In this document: piece by piece, positions 1-7,603 of the stretch
How positions within the stretch are numbered: the stretch's first letter is position 1
How the letters are laid out: every line of letters starts with the position of its first letter
DNA from: Thermaerobacter subterraneus DSM 13965
Lineage (GTDB): Bacteria > Bacillota > Sulfobacillia > Thermaerobacterales > Thermaerobacteraceae
Assembly: GCF_000183545.2 (NCBI RefSeq)
Contig: NZ_JH976535.1
Span: forward strand, 2,357,837 to 2,421,836
DNA length: 64,000 nt
Direction of reading: 5' to 3'
Made by a program: the position numbers and the translations under genes
Notes under the pieces: generated by a model
Told to the model about the DNA's origin: nothing
Database searches by the model: none
The model's input: only the letters and a program-made list of their open reading frames with translations

Positions 1-823
1 CGATGATGATCACTTCATCATCCAGGGTATTGGCGACGGCCACGTACTTGCCGTCGGCCGACATCCCCAGGCCGCTGCCGGAACCGCTGCCGTAGTCCGT
101 GTTCGTCCGGTTGATGTGGTCGACCTTCCAGTTCTCCAGGTCGATGACCGCCACCCGCGTGTCGGCCTGCAGGCTCACGTACGCTTTCTTGCTGTCGGGC
201 GTGACCACCACGTCCCGCGGCTTCTTCCCGACCTCCACCACGCGCAACAGCCGAGGGTCCTTGGCATCCAGAACGGCCACGGCGCCCGAGCCGTTCAGCG
301 TGACCAGCACGTACCGGCCATCCGGCGTCATGCCCATGTGCAGCGGCCCCGCCGGCTTGCCGTCGGCCGACTTGGGCAGGTCGATGCGGCGTACCTTGTT
401 GCCGTTCTCCGTGTCGATGGCCGCCACCCAGTCGCCGTAGCGGATGGTCACCAGCACCCAGCGCTGGTCCTTGGTAATGTAGGGGTGGTGCGGTACCCCG
501 CCCTCGGTGCGGATGAACTGCACCGGCTCGCCCGTGGCCAGGTCGACCACGGTGACACCCTGGCTCACCTCGTCGGCGACGTAGAGCCAGCCGTTACCGT
601 CCCACTTGGGATCGAGTTCCGGCCCGGCAGCGTTCTGGGACTCGTACCAGCGCACCTCGTAGTTGGGATCGATGGTCGCAGCCGGGGTCATCACCCCGCC
701 GCACGCGGCGAGAAAGAGCGATGCGGCCACCAGCCCGGCCAGGCCAAGGCGGGTGGCCCCATGCGAGCCGGGACGTACGCGAACACGGCATGGCTCCACG
801 GACGCGTGACGGTGCCCTCCCAT
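1..823 (-). CDS. YVTN beta-propeller lipoprotein (3' end beyond window)
   Basis: Partial gene; the start is inside the window and the C-terminus is cut off by the left edge. About 274 residues are visible. Near the N-terminus a hydrophobic stretch ends in a lipobox LAAC with Cys41, so it is probably a lipid-anchored extracytoplasmic protein. The rest shows repeated propeller blades with the pattern TPDGRYVLVTLNGSGAVAV and TPDSKKAYVSLQADTRVAVI, typical of YVTN-family beta-propellers and cytochrome cd1-like propellers. The ATG at 823 has AAGGGGG about 10 nt upstream; a GTG eight codons later is an alternative. It is the last gene in the leftward sulfur cluster direction, separated from tauE by 245 nt that carry short tandem repeats. 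Substrate and binding partner cannot be told from sequence. Confidence 0.8.
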   Translation of the reverse strand, partial: MGGHRHASVEPCRVRVRPGSHGATRLGLAGLVAASLFLAACGGVMTPAATIDPNYEVRWYESQNAAGPELDPKWDGNGWLYVADEVSQGVTVVDLATGEPVQFIRTEGGVPHHPYITKDQRWVLVTIRYGDWVAAIDTENGNKVRRIDLPKSADGKPAGPLHMGMTPDGRYVLVTLNGSGAVAVLDAKDPRLLRVVEVGKKPRDVVVTPDSKKAYVSLQADTRVAVIDLENWKVDHINRTNTDYGSGSGSGLGMSADGKYVAVANTLDDEVIII

Positions 824-945
824 GATCGACGGACCCCCTTCAAGGCACGACACTGCCGCGGAGAACCAGCGCCTTGGACGCACAGGCCTGAGATGTTCAG
901 GGCATCGCTGGCCCGCAGGCAGCCGGTCACCGCGGCATCGAAGCT

Positions 946-1022
946 CCGTATCACTTGCACTTCCGTATCACTTGCACTTCCATATCACTTGCACCGTATT
1001 CGGTGTTGGCTTCGGTGTTGGC
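946..1022. repeat. Short tandem repeats upstream of the lipoprotein gene
   Basis: A 17-bp unit, CCGTATCACTTGCACTT, occurs at 946-962 and 963-979 with a third near-copy at 980-994 (one substitution, last two bases missing). It is followed by a 12-bp unit, TTCGGTGTTGGC, twice at 999-1010 and 1011-1022. They sit between the end of tauE and the start of the lipoprotein gene, so they could be regulator-binding repeats or part of the lipoprotein leader. No function is assigned. Confidence 0.85.
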
Positions 1023-1068
1023 GACCGAAATCCTCTTGCGATGAGGCCTGCCCGGCCGGCACAATCTG

Positions 1069-1842
1069 TTACCCGGAGACGGCCTGGCGCCACATTTGGA
1101 CCACGGACCCCCAGACCACGACGGCGACCATCCAGCGCAGCGCACCGGCGCGGACCCGTTTCGACAGATACCCCCCCGCCTGGGCCCCGGGGACCGAACC
1201 CAGCACCAGCGCCAGCGCCAGCGGCCAGTCGACTTGCCCCGTCGCCACCTTGCCCACCATGCCGAAGGCCGCGGTGAAGAGGACGATGGCCAGGGTCGAG
1301 CCCAGGGTGACCCGGGTGGGAATCTTGAGCACGTACATCATCAAGGGCACATAGATGAAGGCGCCCGGCGCCCCGACGAGCCCGCCCACCAACCCCACCG
1401 CCAGGGCGATGGCCACCGCCAGCGGCCGATTGAAGCGGACGTGGTCCGCCGTCGCGTCCGGATCTTCTTCCCGGCGGGGCAGGAACATCAGCACGCCCGC
1501 GGCCGTGGCAACGCCGGCGAAGAGAAGGAGCAACGCGCGGGGGTTCACCAGATCGGACAGCAGGCCGCCCGCCAGGGCGGCGAGGGCGCTGGCTCCTCCC
1601 ATGGTCAGGACCAGATCCTTGTGGACGAACCGGTTGCGCCAGTGGACCACCATGCCGGACAGCGCTGCGAAGAACACCTGCACGATGGTGATGGCGGCCA
1701 CCTGCTTCATGTCCAGGGCCGGGAAGCCGAACAGCGGCGGGACGAACAGGAGCAGCGGAACCATGAGGATCGCACCGCCGAGCCCCAGCAATCCCGAGAA
1801 GAACCCGCCGGCCAGGCCGATCAGGAAAAGGAGGGCGCTCAT
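1069..1842 (-). CDS. tauE: TauE/SafE family sulfite or sulfur-anion exporter
   Basis: 257 residues, highly hydrophobic with about eight predicted membrane segments. The N-terminal signature GLAGGFFSGLLGLGGAILMVP, here quoted as its key glycine-rich part GLLGLGG, and the second-half counterpart VGLVGGLVGAPGAF are the duplicated TauE/SafE motifs. The family moves small sulfur anions such as sulfite or organosulfonates across the membrane. A G[11 protein letters not shown]hine-Dalgarno precedes the ATG. The gene follows dsrE, tusA-rhodanese and rhodanese-MBL genes in the same direction, so exporting sulfite or thiosulfate produced by persulfide oxidation is the most likely role. The transported substrate is an inference from this context. 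Confidence 0.88.
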   Translation of the reverse strand: MSALLFLIGLAGGFFSGLLGLGGAILMVPLLLFVPPLFGFPALDMKQVAAITIVQVFFAALSGMVVHWRNRFVHKDLVLTMGGASALAALAGGLLSDLVNPRALLLLFAGVATAAGVLMFLPRREEDPDATADHVRFNRPLAVAIALAVGLVGGLVGAPGAFIYVPLMMYVLKIPTRVTLGSTLAIVLFTAAFGMVGKVATGQVDWPLALALVLGSVPGAQAGGYLSKRVRAGALRWMVAVVVWGSVVQMWRQAVSG

Positions 1843-1959
1843 CCGGACCTTCCTCCCCTTGTCCCATGTCCTCAGATTTCCTGAAGCGCCCCGTTACCGC
1901 ACATGGCCGCGGGGTGCACCGGGCGCCCGGGTCCGGTCCCGGGCGCCCGTTCCCACCGT

Positions 1960-2358
1960 TCAAAAGGTGACGTTGACGTCCGCCTCAGCGGCGAAGGCCA
2001 GGAAGGTGGCCGCTCCGCCGGGCTCGACCCCGTCCACCAGCTGGTCGAGGCCGATGGCCATGACGTCCATGGTCATCTGGCAGCCGATCAGCTTGACTCC
2101 CGATTCCCGGGCGATCTCCAGCAGCTCAGGCACCGAAGGCACGTTGTTCTTCTTGAAGCCCTCCAGCGCCGGCTGCAGGTGCTCGGGCACCGGCAACTGC
2201 CGGTTCGCTTCCTTATGGATGATCTTCAGGCCATCGAAGGTGAAGAAGACCTGGACCTCCGCCCCCATGGCGGCGGCTGCCGTGGCGATGTTCAGCACCT
2301 TGTACGCGTCGTCGATGTTCCCGTGGCTGGCGATGATGGCCACGCGACGGACGGACAC
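1960..2358 (-). CDS. DsrE/DsrF-like sulfur-carrier protein
   Basis: 132 residues from a GTG start. That start was chosen because AGGAGGGAGGGG lies just upstream of it, while an upstream in-frame ATG at 2415 has no ribosome site. The protein opens with a short beta strand VRRVAIIASHGN and has a conserved Cys in LIGCQMTMDVM, as in the DsrE2/DrsH group of persulfide carriers. These proteins pass sulfane sulfur between rhodaneses, TusA-type carriers and downstream enzymes. Its place between a TusA-rhodanese fusion and tauE fits a relay in which sulfur is moved and finally oxidised or exported. Specific partners are inferred. Confidence 0.85.
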   Translation of the reverse strand: MSVRRVAIIASHGNIDDAYKVLNIATAAAAMGAEVQVFFTFDGLKIIHKEANRQLPVPEHLQPALEGFKKNNVPSVPELLEIARESGVKLIGCQMTMDVMAIGLDQLVDGVEPGGAATFLAFAAEADVNVTF

Positions 2359-2433
2359 CGTGTACCCCTCCCTCCTGAATTCGCCGTTCCGGAAGCCCGT
2401 TTTGACCCGTGGCACCCGAATGCCGGCGTGACG

Positions 2434-3042
2434 TCAGCGGGATGCCGGTGCCGGGGCGGACCCGGCACCGCCCTGCTCGACCGGGCCCGACCAGGCGGAC
2501 ATGCCCGGCACGACGTTGACCACCTTCTCGAAGCCGGCCTGTTGCAGGATGCGGCAGGCATAGGCGCTGCGGCGGCCGCTGCGGCAGACCACGGCGATCT
2601 CCGCCGTGCGGTCGAGCCTGGCGGCAAACTCGGACAGCGTCTCGATGGGTACGGAGAGGGCACCGGGGATATGGCCGGCCTCGTACTCCTCCGGTTCCCG
2701 CACGTCGAGCACGGTCAGGGCGTCCCCGGCCTCGAGGCGCCGGGCCAGTTCCTGGCTGCTGATCTCGCGGTCGAAGAGCTGTCCCTTCTCCTTGGTTTCC
2801 GGGACCAGCTTCTTGACATACAGCCGGAGGAAACCTTCGTCCTCCACCACGCCCAGGAACTTGTGCTCCGTCTGCTCACACCAGCCCCGGAAGTCGGCGG
2901 GTGCGCCCTTGTCGGTCGCCAGCACCTCGAGGATCTCCCCGACCTGCAGGGCATCGATCGCCTTGCGCGCCCGCACGATCGGCAACGGGCAGGAAAGGCC
3001 GCGGGCATCCACGGTGGCGCTCGGCTTGAACGTAGCGTTCAC
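2434..3042 (-). CDS. TusA-like sulfur carrier fused to a rhodanese domain
   Basis: 202 residues, GTG start preceded by GAGGGAGGGAG. Residues 8-80 form a TusA-like domain with the carrier motif GLSCPLP (Cys18). Residues 92-190 form a rhodanese domain with the active-site loop VCRSGRRS (Cys153) and the usual LDVREPEEYEAGHIPGA region. Rhodaneses take up sulfane sulfur as a cysteine persulfide and TusA domains pass it on. The architecture resembles part of CstA of the Staphylococcus aureus cst operon (rhodanese, TusA and DsrE in one chain); here DsrE is a separate downstream gene. The C-terminal ten residues are low-complexity Ala/Pro. Confidence 0.9.
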   Translation of the reverse strand: MNATFKPSATVDARGLSCPLPIVRARKAIDALQVGEILEVLATDKGAPADFRGWCEQTEHKFLGVVEDEGFLRLYVKKLVPETKEKGQLFDREISSQELARRLEAGDALTVLDVREPEEYEAGHIPGALSVPIETLSEFAARLDRTAEIAVVCRSGRRSAYACRILQQAGFEKVVNVVPGMSAWSGPVEQGGAGSAPAPASR

Positions 3043-3057
3043 GGACGACTCCCTCCC

Positions 3058-4260
3058 TCAGGCTGCTTCTTCCGCCAGCGCGCAGACATTGCGCCCCAGT
3101 TCGAGCTCGGACGCCTGCTCCTCGCTCGGCCGCAGCAAACCGGTGTTCACCCGCTTGATGTCCACGTACTGCTGCGGGAACTCCGGCAAGCGGCCCATGA
3201 TGAAGTCGACGAAAGCCCGCTCGCCTGCTGCCAGGGCCTGCAGGCCCTCGTTCGACTGCTTGAGGTCGCCCAGCGTACCGGCGACGCGGCCGCGGGCGTC
3301 CGCTTCCTGCGGCCGGCTGAAGTGCCCGGGAAGAACCAGCGTCGCGTCCGGCAGTTCCATCAGGCGCAGAAGGGACCGGTAGTAAAGGGGCGTCCAGGTC
3401 TCGGCCCGGCCACCCAGGTCCGGTCGGGCGATGGACTCCACGAAGATGGTGTCACCGCTGAATAGGTAGCGACCGTCCAGCAGGTAGACCACCTGGCCCA
3501 GGGTGTGGCCGGGCACGTGGATTGCACGCAAGGTGGCACGGCCCACACGGAACTCCTGCCCGTCGTACACCGGCTGGTAGCGGAAGGTAGCGGGCAACAC
3601 GTCCATGGGGTGAATGGCGTCGTAGGGGTGCAGGTGATAGGGCACGCCCAGTTGTTCTGCCAACTCCGCGCCGCTGCTGATGTGGTCGGCGTGGGCGTGG
3701 GTGTCCAGGACCCGCGTGATGGTCAGGCCGTGCCGGCGCGCGAACTCCAGGTAGCGCTCGGCGTGGCGCAGGGGGTCGATGATCACCGCCTCCCCCTCCG
3801 AGGCCACCAGATAGCTCAGGCAGCCGCGGGCCGGGCGGTTGATCTGATAAACGGCAAGGCCCTCTTCCTCCACCACGGGAACAAACTCGTAATGGTCGCC
3901 CCAGGCGATCATGCCGCCGCGCAAGCTGACGGCGTCATAGCCCAGCTCGCGGAGCCCCTGGGCCACATACCCGGAGGTGCCGCCGTGGGCGCACACGACC
4001 ACGATCCGCCCTTCCCGGGGCAGGTGGTCCACCCAGTGCCGGCGCGCGTAGGCCTTGGCGGATGCGACCAGGTCGTCTTCCTCGGCCTCGGCCAGGATCT
4101 CGTAGTACGGCACGTGGATCACCTGCAGGGGCTGGCGGCCTTCGATCCGCCAGCGGCGAAACTCCTCGTCGTTGCGGAGATCGATCAGGAACGGGGTTTC
4201 GCCCCGGTCCAGCATCCGCTTGAGCTCAGCGGCATCGATTTCCGAGGGAGTACGCGTCAT
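3058..4260 (-). CDS. Rhodanese-metallo-beta-lactamase fusion, persulfide-dioxygenase-like
   Basis: 400 residues. The N-terminal third (about 8-128) is a rhodanese-like domain with Cys90 in the loop VCAHGGTSGYVA. The remainder is a metallo-beta-lactamase fold with THAHADH (His188, His190, Asp192, His193), GHTLGQ, the SGDTIF strand and a late PGH. ETHE1/CstB-type persulfide dioxygenases have this metal site and oxidise glutathione, CoA or bacillithiol persulfides to sulfite or thiosulfate. In CstB the rhodanese part is C-terminal; here it is N-terminal. The ATG was chosen because AGGTGG lies 6 nt upstream and the Met precedes the rhodanese fold. It lies in one direction with a single rhodanese upstream and the TusA fusion downstream. 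Dioxygenase activity is inferred. Confidence 0.87.
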   Translation of the reverse strand: MTRTPSEIDAAELKRMLDRGETPFLIDLRNDEEFRRWRIEGRQPLQVIHVPYYEILAEAEEDDLVASAKAYARRHWVDHLPREGRIVVVCAHGGTSGYVAQGLRELGYDAVSLRGGMIAWGDHYEFVPVVEEEGLAVYQINRPARGCLSYLVASEGEAVIIDPLRHAERYLEFARRHGLTITRVLDTHAHADHISSGAELAEQLGVPYHLHPYDAIHPMDVLPATFRYQPVYDGQEFRVGRATLRAIHVPGHTLGQVVYLLDGRYLFSGDTIFVESIARPDLGGRAETWTPLYYRSLLRLMELPDATLVLPGHFSRPQEADARGRVAGTLGDLKQSNEGLQALAAGERAFVDFIMGRLPEFPQQYVDIKRVNTGLLRPSEEQASELELGRNVCALAEEAA

Positions 4261-4283
4261 TGGATCCACCTCTCTCCCTCCCC

Positions 4284-4625
4284 TCAGCGACCCCGCCCGG
4301 GGCCGTATTCCACCGGGCCCTTCCACCGCTGCATGCCGCCCACCAGGTTGCGGACGTTGCGGAAACCCATCCCCTGCAGCCATTGCTGGGCCAGGCCGGA
4401 GCGGTTCCCGCTCCGGCAGACGAGGACGATCTCCTGGTCGGACGGCAACTCCCGGTACCGCACGGGTACCTGCCCCAGCGGGAGCAACCGCGCGCCCGGG
4501 ATGTGCCCGCCGGCGTACTCGTCGGGCTCGCGCACGTCGATGATCAGCGGGGCGTTGCCCGCCTCCAGCCGCCGGCGCAGCTCCTCGGGCGTGACGGTGT
4601 CCGGCCACGGAGCGCGCATCGCCAT
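4284..4625 (-). CDS. Single-domain rhodanese sulfurtransferase
   Basis: 113 residues forming one complete rhodanese domain: TPEELRRRLEAG, LIIDVREPDEYAGGHIPGA, and the catalytic loop VLVCRSGNRSG with Cys70. A GGGGGG ribosome site lies about 6 nt before the ATG. It is the first gene of the leftward sulfur operon and starts about 100-150 nt from an A/T-rich regulatory region. The likely role is to accept sulfane sulfur and hand it to the downstream TusA/DsrE or MBL proteins. The donor is not known. Confidence 0.9.
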   Translation of the reverse strand: MAMRAPWPDTVTPEELRRRLEAGNAPLIIDVREPDEYAGGHIPGARLLPLGQVPVRYRELPSDQEIVLVCRSGNRSGLAQQWLQGMGFRNVRNLVGGMQRWKGPVEYGPGRGR

Positions 4626-4722
4626 GGTGTTCCCCCCTTTGGTCCCGGCCGGACCAGCGGTCCGGGGCGCCTGCGGGCCACCTGCCGGGCTCGGCCGGAT
4701 GACGCCTATTCTTATTTGAGAT

Positions 4723-4741
4723 TAAGCAACTACTGAAACTA
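4723..4741. promoter_or_regulatory. Operator-like element, left copy
   Basis: The + strand reads TAAGCAACTACTGAAACTA. The other strand of the element at 4928-4945 reads TAAGTAACTTCTAAACTA, the same word with three differences (two substitutions and one missing base). It lies in the A/T-rich island upstream of the leftward rhodanese gene, in otherwise very GC-rich DNA. It is probably bound by the adjacent ArsR-type regulator; this is inferred from the shared element and from position. Confidence 0.6.
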
Positions 4742-4893
4742 GCAACCAGTTTACGAGGTGCCTGCCCCGCGCGCAACCCCCATGCGGATTGGTGCCGGCC
4801 GTTCCGGCCGGACCGGGCGCCGGGTTGGGCCGGGGGCACGCGGTGCGCCCACCGTGATCCGGATGACGCGCCGGGGCGCAGGAGAAGATCGAC

Positions 4894-4922
4894 TTGACAG
4901 CGGGCGCACGGGGGATCATATT
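4894..4922 (+). promoter_or_regulatory. Sigma-A-type promoter of the ArsR-family gene
   Basis: TTGACA at 4894-4899, a 17-bp spacer, then CATATT at 4917-4922. The predicted start of transcription falls at about 4929, inside the operator-like element that begins at 4928. Confidence 0.7.
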
Positions 4923-4927
4923 GGGAG

Positions 4928-4945
4928 TAGTTTAGAAGTTACTTA
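4928..4945. promoter_or_regulatory. Operator-like element, right copy
   Basis: This 18-bp element matches the one at 4723-4741 in inverted orientation and contains an imperfect dyad, AGTAnnTT facing AAnnTACT. It begins 5 bp after the -10 box of the arsR-type promoter, so binding here would block the regulator's own transcription. Confidence 0.62.
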
Positions 4946-4971
4946 GCAAGGAGCCGGGGAAGCGGTAACCC

Positions 4972-5337
4972 ATGACTGCGGAGCGGACGGACACGGAAAA
5001 GCAGTTGCTGGAGCTGCAGGCGCGACTCTGTCATGTGCTGGCCAGCCCCAAGCGCCTGGAGATCCTCTATACCCTGGCCGGCGGTGAGATGACGGCCGGT
5101 GAGCTGGCACGGGTCGTCGACACCACCACCGCCAACCTCTCCCAGCACCTGGCCCTCATGCGCCAGTACGGGCTTGTGGAGTCGCGGAAGGAAGGGCTCA
5201 ACGTGTATTACCGGCTCGCCTCGCGCGAGATCCTGGAAGCGTGCCAGGCCGTGCGCCACGTGCTCCTCGAGCACTTGCGGCGCAGTGCGATGCTGGCCGC
5301 TCAGGGCGGCGCCGGTCCGCAACCCGGGCAGCCGTGA
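4972..5337 (+). CDS. ArsR-family winged-helix regulator, probable sulfane-sulfur sensor
   Basis: 121 residues with a standard ArsR/SmtB winged helix: SPKRLEILYTLAGG, then the recognition helix TTTANLSQHLALMRQYGLV and the wing SRKEGLNVYYRL. There are two cysteines, Cys20 in the first helix and Cys91 in the C-terminal helix. Metal-type CxC motifs of ArsR/SmtB are absent. Persulfide-sensing relatives (BigR, SqrR) also use two cysteines in these parts of the fold, though their first Cys is in the next helix, where this protein has Tyr33. It is transcribed divergently from the sulfur genes, with an apparent operator in each promoter. Sensing of persulfide by a Cys20-Cys91 link is inference. AGGAG lies rather far (18 nt) from the ATG. 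Confidence 0.85.
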   Translation: MTAERTDTEKQLLELQARLCHVLASPKRLEILYTLAGGEMTAGELARVVDTTTANLSQHLALMRQYGLVESRKEGLNVYYRLASREILEACQAVRHVLLEHLRRSAMLAAQGGAGPQPGQP

Positions 5338-5505
5338 CGAGGCGAGCCCGTACGCCATGCTTTGCGGGGCTGCCCCCAAGCGCGCCGGCGCCCCGTACCG
5401 GGCAGGTCACGCCGCACAACCCCCACCGGGCCTGCCGGCCCGTTGACGCATCAGCCCAACGGGTCAGGGCCCAGCGCAGGTAGGAACCGCAGGGAGGGAT
5501 CGGCG

Positions 5506-5907
5506 ATGGCGGAGCTGGACTATACGGTGGCCACGGACAAGCCGGTGGACGAGGCCATCCAAGCGCTGCAGTCCGCGCTGGCGGAACGGAAGTTCAGCGC
5601 CCTCTGGCACCTGCACGTCAACGAGAAGCTCCAAGAGAAGGGCTTCCACCTCGAACCCGAGTTCCACATCTTCGAGGTCTGCAATCCCGCCAAGGCCAAG
5701 CAGGCCCTGGAGACCGATCAGAAGGTCGGTTACCTGCTGCCTTGCAAGATCGTGGTGTACGCCGACCGCAACGACGGCAACCGCACGAAGATCGGCCTGC
5801 TGCGCCCGCAGACGCTGATCGGCCTGCTGGGCGACGAGCGGTTTCGTGACCTGGCGACCGAGGTGGAACAGGAGCTGCGCGCGGCGGTGGATGCGGCGGC
5901 CCGCTGA
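5506..5907 (+). CDS. DUF302 family protein
   Basis: 133 residues from an ATG with AGGGAGGG 7 nt upstream. The sequence matches the DUF302 pattern: an N-terminal strand YTVATDKPVDEAIQALQSAL, the segment GFHLEPEFHIFEVCNPAKA, then LLPCKIVVYA and a C-terminal helix. DUF302 proteins have no established biochemical role, but they are often found beside sulfur and redox genes. Cys72 and Cys87 (approximate) sit at the usual places. It lies between the ArsR-type regulator and the CoA-disulfide-reductase-like gene, all in one direction. Confidence 0.85.
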   Translation: MAELDYTVATDKPVDEAIQALQSALAERKFSALWHLHVNEKLQEKGFHLEPEFHIFEVCNPAKAKQALETDQKVGYLLPCKIVVYADRNDGNRTKIGLLRPQTLIGLLGDERFRDLATEVEQELRAAVDAAAR

Positions 5908-6017
5908 GGCCGCCGCATCCTGTTCCGGGGCGGCCACGCCGCGCCGGTGGGGACCGGTGCGGGGCGAGCGGCCCGGCGTAGCCGCCGCCGCCCCGCGCCC
6001 ACAGGAGATGGTGGACC

Positions 6018-7397
6018 ATGTCCCGGAGAAAGCGCCTGGTGGTGGTCGGGGGCGTCGCGGCCGGCATGAGCGCCGCCTCCCGGGCGCGTCGCCTCGATCC
6101 TGACCTGGAGATCGAGGTGTTCGAGCGCAGCGGCTTCGTCTCGTACGGGTCTTGCGGCCTGCCCTACTTCGTCGGCGGCCTGGTTCGCGAACCCGGCGAG
6201 CTGGTGGTCTACACGCCGGAGTTCTTCCGCCAGAAACGCGACATCGCCGTTCACGTCCAGCACGAGGTCACGGCCATTCATCCGGACGAACACTACCTGG
6301 AGGTACGCGACCTGGTGACCGGGCGCCAGCGGCAGGTGGAGTTCGACACCTTGATCCTCGCCACGGGCGCCCGCCCCGTCGAGCCGCCCATTCCCGGCCT
6401 CGACCTGAAGGGTGTCCATTTCCTGCGGCTGGTCGAGGACGGCATCGCCATCCGCGAGCACGCCCGGGCCCTGGTGGCCCAGGGGCGACGCAAGGCGGTC
6501 GTCATCGGCGGTGGCTACGTAGGGCTCGAAATGGCCGAGGCCCTGGTCGCCGTCGGCATGGAGGTGGCCATCGTCGAGCGTCTCCCCCAGGTCATGCCCA
6601 ACCTGGACCGGGAGATGGCCGAGCTGGTCCATGATGAATTGCGCCGTCACGGTGTGGCGCTGTATCTGGGCGAGGGGGCGCGGGCCGTGCTGGGCGACGG
6701 TGGCCGCGTGCGGGCGCTGGACACCGACGCCCGCACCCTGCCGGCCGATCTGGTCCTGGTGGCCGTGGGCGTGCGGCCCAATTCCGAGCTGGCCGAGGCG
6801 GCCGGCATCGAGCTGGGCGCCGGGCGGGCGATCAAGGTGGACGAGTTCATGCGCACGTCGCACCCGGCGGTCTATGCCGCCGGCGACTGCGCCGACACCG
6901 TCCACCGGGTCAGCGGCCGGCGCGCCTACATTCCCCTCGGCACCACGGCCAACAAGCAGGGGCGCGTGGCCGGGGAGAACGCCGCCGGCGGCCACGCCCG
7001 CTTCCCCGGCGTACTGGGTACGGCCATCGTCAAGGTCTTCGACCTGGGTGTCGCCCGGACGGGCCTGACCACCCGCGAGGCCGCACTGGCGGGCCTGGAG
7101 GCCGCAGCCACGACGATCCGTCACGGCTCCCGCGCCCACTACTACCCCGGTGCCGGCAAGCTGCACGTACGGCTGGTCCACGGGCCTGACGGCCGCCTGC
7201 TGGGCGCCCAGATGGCGGGACCGGTCGACGCCGTCTTGCGCATCGACGCGCTGGTGGCAGCCCTCCATGCAGGCATGACGGTGGACCAGCTCTACGAACT
7301 GGACCTGGCCTACGCACCCCCCTTCGCGCCCGTGTGGGATCCGGTGCTGGTGGCCGCTCGCCAGGCCATGAACGCCATCCGGGGCGTGGCGGACTAG
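6018..7397 (+). CDS. CoA-disulfide / CoA-persulfide reductase-like flavoprotein
   Basis: 459 residues of the pyridine-nucleotide-disulfide oxidoreductase family. The N-terminal FAD motif is VVVGGVAAGMSAASRARR, and the single catalytic Cys46 sits in SYGSCGLPYFVGG, the hallmark of CoA-disulfide reductase, NADH oxidase and CoA-persulfide reductase. The NAD(P)H motif is VIGGGYVGLEMAEAL (about 163-177), the second FAD motif is PAVYAAGDCA, and the C-terminal dimerisation domain is present. AGGAGA precedes the ATG by 9 nt. Given the neighbouring rhodaneses and persulfide dioxygenase, reduction of CoA persulfide or polysulfide is the best guess. Confidence 0.9.
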   Translation: MSRRKRLVVVGGVAAGMSAASRARRLDPDLEIEVFERSGFVSYGSCGLPYFVGGLVREPGELVVYTPEFFRQKRDIAVHVQHEVTAIHPDEHYLEVRDLVTGRQRQVEFDTLILATGARPVEPPIPGLDLKGVHFLRLVEDGIAIREHARALVAQGRRKAVVIGGGYVGLEMAEALVAVGMEVAIVERLPQVMPNLDREMAELVHDELRRHGVALYLGEGARAVLGDGGRVRALDTDARTLPADLVLVAVGVRPNSELAEAAGIELGAGRAIKVDEFMRTSHPAVYAAGDCADTVHRVSGRRAYIPLGTTANKQGRVAGENAAGGHARFPGVLGTAIVKVFDLGVARTGLTTREAALAGLEAAATTIRHGSRAHYYPGAGKLHVRLVHGPDGRLLGAQMAGPVDAVLRIDALVAALHAGMTVDQLYELDLAYAPPFAPVWDPVLVAARQAMNAIRGVAD

Positions 7398-7438
7398 ATG
7401 CGTCTCCGGCGGCGCATGCAGCCGGTCGCCCCCGCAGG

Positions 7439-7455
7439 CGGGAACACTGTTCCCG
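7439..7455. promoter_or_regulatory. Perfect 17-bp palindrome between the reductase and thioredoxin-fold genes
   Basis: CGGGAACACTGTTCCCG has two perfect 8-bp arms around one central base. It lies 41 bp after the reductase stop and about 150 bp before the next start. It may be an operator. It resembles a LexA box but has a 3-bp rather than a 4-bp spacer between GAAC and GTTC, so LexA binding is doubtful. Confidence 0.5.
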
Positions 7456-7603
7456 AGAGCGCTGGTTTCACTGGTTTTGGAGGTTTTGAAGGTTTCCGGT
7501 CGGGCGGTGCCCGTTCGGCGCCAACCGGCAGCCGGCGCGCCGCCCGGCCGGGGCTCCCGGGATCCGCAAAGAGAGGGATCCCCGAGAGGAGGTGACGGAA
7601 GGG

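Noticed and set aside
968..1963. A 331-codon minus-strand frame overlapping tauE
   Set aside because: It is an out-of-frame shadow of tauE with Arg/Pro/Gly-rich composition.
7439..7455. LexA box upstream of the PDO gene
   Set aside because: The GAAC and GTTC arms are separated by 3 bp, not the 4 bp of the Gram-positive consensus.
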